NCBI RefSeq assembly: GCF_022747945.1
Contig: NZ_JALDST010000001.1
Location: 3,782,001 to 3,846,000 of the forward strand
DNA length: 64,000 nt
Direction of reading: 5' to 3'
From: Micromonospora sp. R77
Lineage (GTDB): Bacteria > Actinomycetota > Actinomycetes > Mycobacteriales > Micromonosporaceae
Both the position numbers and the translations under genes were made by a program. Under the pieces are notes generated by a model. That model made no database searches. It was not told the origin of the DNA and worked only from the letters and a program-made list of their open reading frames with translations. Shown here in pieces: positions 58,954-64,000 of the stretch (positions are counted from its first letter, which is position 1; the number at the start of each line of letters is the position of its first letter).

Positions 58954-59682
58954 TCAGCCCGGGGCGAGCAGGCAGAACTCGTTACCCTCCGGGTCGCGGA
59001 GCACCTTCCACGGGACATCCAGGTCGACCGGAGTGGCACCGAGAGCCCGCAGCCTGGCCACCTCGTCCGCCACGTCGTCGCCCGGATAGGGGCGGACGTC
59101 GAGGTGGACGCGGTTCCACCCGGTCTTCACGTCGGGGGTGCGGAGGAACTGCAGATACGGGCCGACGCCCTTGGCGGAGCGCAGCACCGCGTTGTCGTCG
59201 GTCACCTTGTGCACGGTCCAGTCCGTGGCCTCGCCCCAGAAGCGGGCCATGGCCCGTGGATCCGCGCAGTCGACCACCACCGAGGCGATCGGCCCGGTGT
59301 CCCGGACCGGGTCGTGCCAGTCCAGCACGCAGAACTCGTTGCCCTCCGGGTCGGCCAGCACCGTCCACGGGACGTCGCCCTGACCGACGTCGGCGGGGGT
59401 CGCGCCGAGCTCCGTCAGCCGCCCGACCAGCTCCGCGTGGTGGGCCGCCGAGGTGGTGGCCAGGTCGACGTGCACGCGGTTCTTCCCCGTCTTGGGTTCC
59501 GCGGAGACCACGAGGTCGATGCAGACGGCGACCGGGTCGGGGTAGACGAAGCCGGGCGGTTCGAGGTTGGTCACGCCCGGTTCCTCGCTGGAGACCTCCC
59601 AGCCGAGCGCCGCCGCCCAGAAGCTGCCCAGGGCGGAGTCGTTCCGGGCCTTCATGTTGATCTGCACCAGCCGCGTTGCCAT
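58954..59682 (-). CDS. Two-domain VOC (glyoxalase-like) protein
   Basis: A 242-residue protein made of two similar halves (about 1-120 and 128-242), each with the closing motif PWxVLxDPEGNEFC and GKNRVHVDL/GWNRVHLDV. This is the glyoxalase-like VOC fold with an internal duplication. The substrate is unknown; the group includes isomerases, dioxygenases and antibiotic-binding proteins. Only three bases separate its stop from the convergent ALDH stop, with no terminator between. Confidence 0.9.
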   Translation of the reverse strand: MATRLVQINMKARNDSALGSFWAAALGWEVSSEEPGVTNLEPPGFVYPDPVAVCIDLVVSAEPKTGKNRVHVDLATTSAAHHAELVGRLTELGATPADVGQGDVPWTVLADPEGNEFCVLDWHDPVRDTGPIASVVVDCADPRAMARFWGEATDWTVHKVTDDNAVLRSAKGVGPYLQFLRTPDVKTGWNRVHLDVRPYPGDDVADEVARLRALGATPVDLDVPWKVLRDPEGNEFCLLAPG

Positions 59683-59799
59683 GCCGACGATGCTAGGACG
59701 TCTCGCGTCGGCCGTGGTGCCCGGGACGTTCGGTGCCTCCCCTCGCGATCGCGCCCGCCGCCGGTCGTCGTTCGCCGGGGCCGGCGCCGAGCGGACGGG

Positions 59800-61032
59800 T
59801 CACCAGGTGCCGTCGTCGCGTACCCGGGCGGGGGCGCGGCCGAGCAGCAGGGTGGTCAGCGCGGCGTCGATGTCCGGGCCGAGGAACCACTCGCCGGCCT
59901 GGTCGAGGGCGAAGATCCGCCCGTGCTCGTCCACGGCGATGATGCTGTCCCCGCGCTCGGTGCCGAGCGGAAAGAGCCGTACGCCGAGCACCGCCCCGAA
60001 GTCGGCGAGGGTGTCGGCGGTGTGGGCCATCCGACGCGGCCGAACGTCCAACCGCGAGATCCAGACCTGTGCCCCGGGACCTCGACGCCCGCCGACGAGA
60101 CCGGGGAACGCCGTGACGGTCTCCACGGCCGCCGGGAAGACTTCGTGGGAATGCCGACGACCGCTGACGGCCGTGACCCTTTGAATGGACGCGGCGGCGA
60201 GCACCTCGTCGCTGAAGTTGGGTCGCCAGCCGGCGACGACGAGCGCGTTCGCGACCTCCGGCGGGAACCGGCCCGGCTCCGGATCGACCTGGGGCTCCGG
60301 GTGCCACGGCTGGGTGTAGGCGAGGTCCGACCACGGCATCGCGTTGACGTGCACCAGGAAGTTGATGCAGGAGTCGCAGGGCAGCTCCGCCCGGCCGCCG
60401 AACGGGTCGCCGGGTTCGCGGATCCGGAAGAACTCGATGTCGGCGTCGCCCAGGAACGTCCGGGCCTCCTCCAGCGAGGTGGGCGGCTGACCGGCGGCGG
60501 CCCGCTGCTGGTCGTACTCGTGCAGCGCGTCGGAGACGACGATCATCTCGGCGTGCCGGTCACCGCCGCGGACCAGGTGCCCGGGGGGCAACTCGTCCAG
60601 ATAGGCGCGGACCAGCCGGTGGTGCCGGAGTTCCACTTCGCCCTTCGCGCCGTGCCGGATCCAGGTGCGGCCGTTACGGGTCAGGTGCGCGGCGGCGCCG
60701 GGGGTGGGCAGCCGGTCGAGATCGCGGAGCAGTTGGCTGCCGGCGTCCACCGTGCGCGGTGGCGGCGGTCCGGCCGGTCGCCGCTCCAGGAACATCCGCT
60801 CGACCACCGGGAAGGGCAGCCGTGGCCAGGTGGACAGATCGCCGGTCTCCTTGTCGACCACGGTCGTCGGCAGGTCACCGGGGAGCGCGCGGGCGTCGGG
60901 TGCCACGTCGGAGGTGATGAGGTAGCCCAGCTCGAACTCCTCGACCACCGGCCTGCACGGGAAACCCAGGCGTTCGGAGTCGCGCCGGGCCCACACGGCG
61001 GCCAACTGCTCGGCCTGTCGACGCTCGATCAC
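59800..61032 (-). CDS. YrhB-like / YwqJ-like deaminase / SUKH-3-like fusion protein
   Basis: A 410-residue protein with three parts. About 1-60 (RRQAEQLAAVWARRDSERLG...VEEFELGYLITS) resembles the YrhB immunity-type domain. About 105-240 is a cytidine-deaminase-like zinc fold of the YwqJ type: H160-A-E162 and P218-C219-x2-C222 give the full ligand and catalytic set. About 250-410 (FPPEVANALVVAGWRP...FPAAVETVTAFPGL...LFPLGTERGDSIIAVDEHGRIF) resembles SUKH-3 immunity proteins. Toxin-associated deaminases are normally C-terminal in toxins; here a deaminase sits between immunity-type domains. GTG 61032 is 6 bases after a minus-strand TAACGT box, so a leaderless start is likely. Confidence 0.8.
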   Translation of the reverse strand: MIERRQAEQLAAVWARRDSERLGFPCRPVVEEFELGYLITSDVAPDARALPGDLPTTVVDKETGDLSTWPRLPFPVVERMFLERRPAGPPPPRTVDAGSQLLRDLDRLPTPGAAAHLTRNGRTWIRHGAKGEVELRHHRLVRAYLDELPPGHLVRGGDRHAEMIVVSDALHEYDQQRAAAGQPPTSLEEARTFLGDADIEFFRIREPGDPFGGRAELPCDSCINFLVHVNAMPWSDLAYTQPWHPEPQVDPEPGRFPPEVANALVVAGWRPNFSDEVLAAASIQRVTAVSGRRHSHEVFPAAVETVTAFPGLVGGRRGPGAQVWISRLDVRPRRMAHTADTLADFGAVLGVRLFPLGTERGDSIIAVDEHGRIFALDQAGEWFLGPDIDAALTTLLLGRAPARVRDDGTW

Positions 61033-61113
61033 CACCTGACGTTAGCGGACCCCACGGATTTCGTGGCGCCCGGTATGGTCGGCCCTACCGAGGGTGACGG
61101 GGAGGAGCCGGCG

Positions 61114-61536
61114 TTGGCCGACAGTGTGGACCGGGACGCCAACCGCGCGCTGCGGGCGCGGTTCGACGAGGTGTACGGCCAGTACCAGCGACTCCGGTCC
61201 GGACTGGACGAACTCCAGGTCAAACTCGCCGAGCTTCGGGTGACCGAGCGCTCCGAGGACGGGCAGGTGACCGCGACCGTGGGCGCCCGGGGCGAGCTGA
61301 TCGCCGTCGAGGTGACCCCTGGGGTCTTCCAGGAGCGGGACGCCCGGGCGTTGAGCCGGAAGATCACCACGACCGTCCGGCGGGCGTCCGACGCGGCGGT
61401 CAGCGCCACCCGGGAGCTGGTCGCCGGATATCTGCCGCCCGGTTCGCCGTCGATGGAGTTCCTGCGCACCAATGACTTCGGCGCACTGCTGGGCCACGCC
61501 GACGCCGTGCTCCAGCGTGGAGGGTCGGCGTCGTGA
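61114..61536 (+). CDS. YbaB/EbfC family protein
   Basis: A 140-residue protein: a long N-terminal helix (about 10-45), then [21 protein letters not shown], the YbaB/EbfC core, and a C-terminal helix. Family members bind DNA, but in actinobacteria copies next to WXG100-type genes are common in secretion or toxin loci. The TTG at 61114 has GGAGG 8 bases upstream. An ATG at 61075 overlaps a TATGGT -10 box (61074-61079) and is less likely. It overlaps the next gene by four bases. Confidence 0.82.
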   Translation: MADSVDRDANRALRARFDEVYGQYQRLRSGLDELQVKLAELRVTERSEDGQVTATVGARGELIAVEVTPGVFQERDARALSRKITTTVRRASDAAVSATRELVAGYLPPGSPSMEFLRTNDFGALLGHADAVLQRGGSAS

Positions 61537-61889
61537 CCGACGCGCATCTCTGGCTGGACCCGGACCGGGCCCGGCGCGGGGGAGCGGATCTGACGCTCGC
61601 CGGGGAGGCGGTCAGTGCCGCCCGACGGGAGGAGGGCGGCGAGCTCGCGGCCGCCAGCGCGGCTCGACCCTGGGGCCGGGACGACATCGGCGGCGCGTTC
61701 GACAAGCAGTACCGCCGCTACGAGGAGACCCTGCTGCGAGCGTGGGAACTGCTCGGCCGTTCGCTGGAGGGCCTGGGCGCCGACGTGGTCCGGTCGGTGG
61801 CGACCACCGTGCAGACCGACGAGGCCAATGCCCGCCGGCTCGACGGGATCCCCGGTCCGGGCCCGCTTCCGCACCGGCACCGGCGCTGA
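61533..61889 (+). CDS. WXG100-like small helical protein
   Basis: A 118-residue, mainly helical protein. A central [37 protein letters not shown] (about 46-82) has the helix-turn-helix pattern of ESAT-6/WXG100-type proteins exported by type VII systems. The W-x-G motif itself is replaced by PWG. GTG overlaps the YbaB-like stop (GTGA), and the large toxin-type gene follows 18 bases on. It may be a secretion partner of that protein. Confidence 0.75.
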   Translation: MTDAHLWLDPDRARRGGADLTLAGEAVSAARREEGGELAAASAARPWGRDDIGGAFDKQYRRYEETLLRAWELLGRSLEGLGADVVRSVATTVQTDEANARRLDGIPGPGPLPHRHRR

Positions 61890-61907
61890 GTTCCGGAGGA
61901 TCCGCGC

Positions 61908-64000
61908 GTGAGCCTGCTGCCCAGCCCGATCCCGCATCCGCTCGACCACTGCCCCTGGGACGTGCCCGGCTGGATCTACGAGGCGCTCGACTGGGTCGTC
62001 GGCGTGGAGTGGCCGGACGGCAACGAATGCGCCGTCTGGGACCTCGCCGACCGCTGGTACGCGGTCGCGGACGTGCTGACCGGCCCCAGGGACGACGCGA
62101 CCGGGGCGGCATCCGAGGTGCGCAGCGGCTACGGCGGCGTCGGCGCGGTGGCGGCGGCCTTCGACACCGCCTGGCGCCGGGTGGCCGAGGGCGACGACGC
62201 ACCGCTGCCCGCCCTGTTCGCGATCACCGGGGAGCTGGGCCGGTTGGTCGAGTCCTGCGGTTGCGACATCGAGGGCGCCAAGCTGGAGGTCTGGATCGAG
62301 CTGGGCATCCTGGTCGTCGAGCTGCTGTCGGTGGCGGTGGCGACGGTCCTCACCGCCGGTGCCGCCTCGCCCGCCGCCGGGGTGGCGATCACCACCACCC
62401 GGATGGTGGTGCAGCAGATCTTCAAGCGGCTCATGGCGCAACTGGCCCGCAAGGCCATCAAGGAAGGGCTGAAGGAGGCCGGCGAGCGGGCCGCGAAGCA
62501 GGTCGTGAAGAGCGGCGTCCGGGGGTTGGCCCGGCGGGCCGCCCTCGGCGGCCTGGCCGAGGCCGGCGAGGAGGCAGGGATCAGCCTCGCCACGCAGGCG
62601 TACCAGAACTCCACCGGACGCCGGCACGGCCTTGACCTGACCGACGTGGGCACGTCGGCGGTCGGTGGTTTCGCCGGCGGTGCGGTGGCGCCGCTGGCCG
62701 GACTCGGTCGGCACGCGGACGGCCGGTTGGGTCGGATCGGCGAGCACTTCGGCCGGGAGATGACCGGCGAGACGATCGCCGAGGGTGCGGCCGGCCTGGC
62801 CACCGGCCAGGGTGTGTCGCTGGAGGACCTGGCCCGGGCGGCGGTCTCCGGGGCCAGCGGCTCGGCCACCGGGCAGGCCGACGCCGCCCTGCACCACCGG
62901 CTCGACGGGCGGCTGGCCGCCCTCGCCGGTGCTGCCCCGCCGGCGTTGGACCTCACCGCCCTGTCGTCGCCGGTCGCGGGCCCACTGTCGGAGGCGAGCG
63001 GGGCCGTCGACCAGGTCCCGGCGCAGCGCACCTCGGACCAGGTGATCGAGCCCGGCGTTGGCGGCGCGGACCGGACGGCGGCTGAGGTCGGCAGCGCCCG
63101 GCCGGATGCGACGGACGGTGCGCTCGTCGGTCCACGTTCGCAGGTCCACGGCATCGCCGGCCAGCCGACCGCCGGGTCGTCGGCGTCCGATCTGACGGCC
63201 GTCCACCAGGCTTTCGCCGCGCCGCAGACCGCCGACAACTCTTTCGCCGTGCCGGAGTCCGTCCACCAGGCGCTCGCCGGAGCGGAGGCCGGACCACCGG
63301 CGGTCGGCCCCGCCGTGGACCGGGGTGTCGGTGCGTCCGTTACCGGCGCGGGCACCTCGTCGGTCGTCGCGCCGGTCAGTCCGACGCTCTCCTCGGTGGC
63401 GGTCGAATCCCCGCCGGTCCCGGTGCCCGGCCTGTCGTCCATCGGCTCGGGTCCGACGCTCGATCCGGTCACCTCGCCGGTGACGGCCCAGGCCAGCGCC
63501 GCTCCGGCCGTGCTGGGAGGGCCGGCCCTGCCCACGCCGCTCCCGACCACGAGCGGCACCCAGCCGTCGGTCGACGGGCCCGGATCGCCGTCCGGTCCGG
63601 CTGTCTCGTCCCGAACGATCCCGGCCGCGCTCGACGGGTCGTCCCGAGTGGTCCCACCGACCGTGCCGGCTGTCTCGTCCCGAGGGGCCTCGCCGGCCGC
63701 CCCCGATGTCTCGTCCCGAGCGGTACCGCCGGCCGTGCCGGACGCCGCACACCGGCTGGCCGCACCCGCGACGACAGCACCGAGCCCTGGCCCGACCGCC
63801 CCGGCACCCGAGCACACGGGCACCGGATCGGACGGCCGACCGAGGCCGTCGCCCCGCTTTCCGCTGTTGGAGGCGCTGGCACCCGGACCGGCCCGCCCGA
63901 CGAACGAGCCCTTGCCGGACCCGCCGTACCCCTTCCACCGGCCGCCGCACCGGCCCGGGACGCCGGACCGGCAGGCCGCTCTCACCGCCGACCGGGAAGG
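61908..64000 (+). CDS. Polymorphic toxin-type protein with WXG100-like N-domain, 3' end outside window
   Basis: From GTG 61908 (CGGAGGA 7 bases upstream) the frame is open to the window edge, 697 codons. Residues 1-90 (LPSPIPHPLDHCPWDVPGWIYEALDWVVGVEWPDGNE...WYAVADVLTG) match the N-terminal type VII secretion domain seen in CpnT-like actinobacterial toxins. Residues 90-330 are helical and Ala/Gly-rich, with two hydrophobic stretches (LVVELLSVAVATVLTAGAASPAAGVAI). From about 350 on there is a long Pro/Ala/Ser/Val linker with repeated units. The toxic domain would be at the C-terminus, outside this window. The divergent SUKH-3-like protein may be its immunity partner. Confidence 0.8.
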   Translation, partial: MSLLPSPIPHPLDHCPWDVPGWIYEALDWVVGVEWPDGNECAVWDLADRWYAVADVLTGPRDDATGAASEVRSGYGGVGAVAAAFDTAWRRVAEGDDAPLPALFAITGELGRLVESCGCDIEGAKLEVWIELGILVVELLSVAVATVLTAGAASPAAGVAITTTRMVVQQIFKRLMAQLARKAIKEGLKEAGERAAKQVVKSGVRGLARRAALGGLAEAGEEAGISLATQAYQNSTGRRHGLDLTDVGTSAVGGFAGGAVAPLAGLGRHADGRLGRIGEHFGREMTGETIAEGAAGLATGQGVSLEDLARAAVSGASGSATGQADAALHHRLDGRLAALAGAAPPALDLTALSSPVAGPLSEASGAVDQVPAQRTSDQVIEPGVGGADRTAAEVGSARPDATDGALVGPRSQVHGIAGQPTAGSSASDLTAVHQAFAAPQTADNSFAVPESVHQALAGAEAGPPAVGPAVDRGVGASVTGAGTSSVVAPVSPTLSSVAVESPPVPVPGLSSIGSGPTLDPVTSPVTAQASAAPAVLGGPALPTPLPTTSGTQPSVDGPGSPSGPAVSSRTIPAALDGSSRVVPPTVPAVSSRGASPAAPDVSSRAVPPAVPDAAHRLAAPATTAPSPGPTAPAPEHTGTGSDGRPRPSPRFPLLEALAPGPARPTNEPLPDPPYPFHRPPHRPGTPDRQAALTADRE
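63601..63740 (+). repeat. Degenerate repeats in the toxin linker
   Basis: Four copies of a unit around GTCTCGTCCCGA, about 35-50 bases apart, encode VSSR followed by Ile/Val/Ala-Pro-Pro-rich stretches. They form part of the flexible linker. Confidence 0.6.

Noticed and set aside
61029..63950. 973-codon open frame antisense to the toxin-type gene
   Set aside because: Arg/Gly-rich composition typical of a shadow frame in high-GC DNA; the sense frame has a ribosome site and recognisable domains.

Overview
The window is high-GC actinomycete DNA. Frequent GTG starts, many leaderless promoters of the TAnnnT-N6-start type, coenzyme F420 genes, a WhiB regulator, an Scr1-type regulator with DUF397, a TIGR03089 protein and a DUF5937 ArsR-type regulator all point to the Micromonosporaceae (Micromonospora or a close relative). 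That placement rests on gene content and synteny, not on an alignment. I saw no rRNA, tRNA, CRISPR array, insertion sequence or integrase, so this looks like chromosomal core with one accessory edge on the right.

Left part (1-24.4 kb). A truncated, probably exported protein is followed by a DUF255/thioredoxin-fold protein, purK-purE, a giant zinc-ribbon multi-membrane protein broken by several frameshifts, a UDP-glucose/GDP-mannose-type dehydrogenase, an acyl-CoA dehydrogenase, a thioesterase, acetoacetyl-CoA synthetase, a TIGR03089 protein, a GT-B glycosyltransferase, mannose-1-phosphate guanylyltransferase, a Nudix hydrolase, an ArsR-type regulator and cofD-cofE.

Middle (24.4-32.5 kb). A Pro-rich membrane protein (also frameshifted) and fbiC are followed by a three-gene module (a small exported protein, DUF4331, a 111-residue partner), then whiB, a zincin-family protein and DUF3499. 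The grouping manC / F420 genes / whiB / zincin / DUF3499 is also found in mycobacteria and streptomycetes.

Polyamine and GABA region (32.6-46 kb and 54.6-59 kb). An Lrp/AsnC regulator is divergent from one tightly overlapping operon: potD-potA-potB-potC, FAD amine oxidoreductase, saccharopine-dehydrogenase-like protein, agmatinase. Opposite lie a putrescine-type aminotransferase, a PNPOx-like protein and a second FAD oxidoreductase with an in-frame stop. A recurring GGAATC motif upstream of both units suggests shared Lrp control. Further right, gabT, an aminobutyraldehyde-type dehydrogenase and a second aldehyde dehydrogenase could carry aminobutanal through GABA to succinate.

Glycerol region (47.5-54.1 kb). 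glpF-glpK-glpD run leftwards; an IclR regulator with a second glpK runs rightwards. A 44-bp near-perfect palindrome lies between them.

Right edge (59.8-64 kb). A protein combining YrhB-like, YwqJ-like deaminase and SUKH-3-like segments is divergent from a YbaB-like protein, a WXG100-like protein and the N-terminal part of a large polymorphic-toxin-type protein that runs off the window. This is the most unusual locus here.

Convergent gene pairs are commonly separated by perfect GC-rich hairpins. Three larger palindromes (about 60, 90 and 110 bp) look like dispersed repeat elements. Five genes carry frame or stop lesions, mostly explicable by single-base indels in GC runs; whether these are biological or base-calling errors must be settled before any is called a pseudogene.
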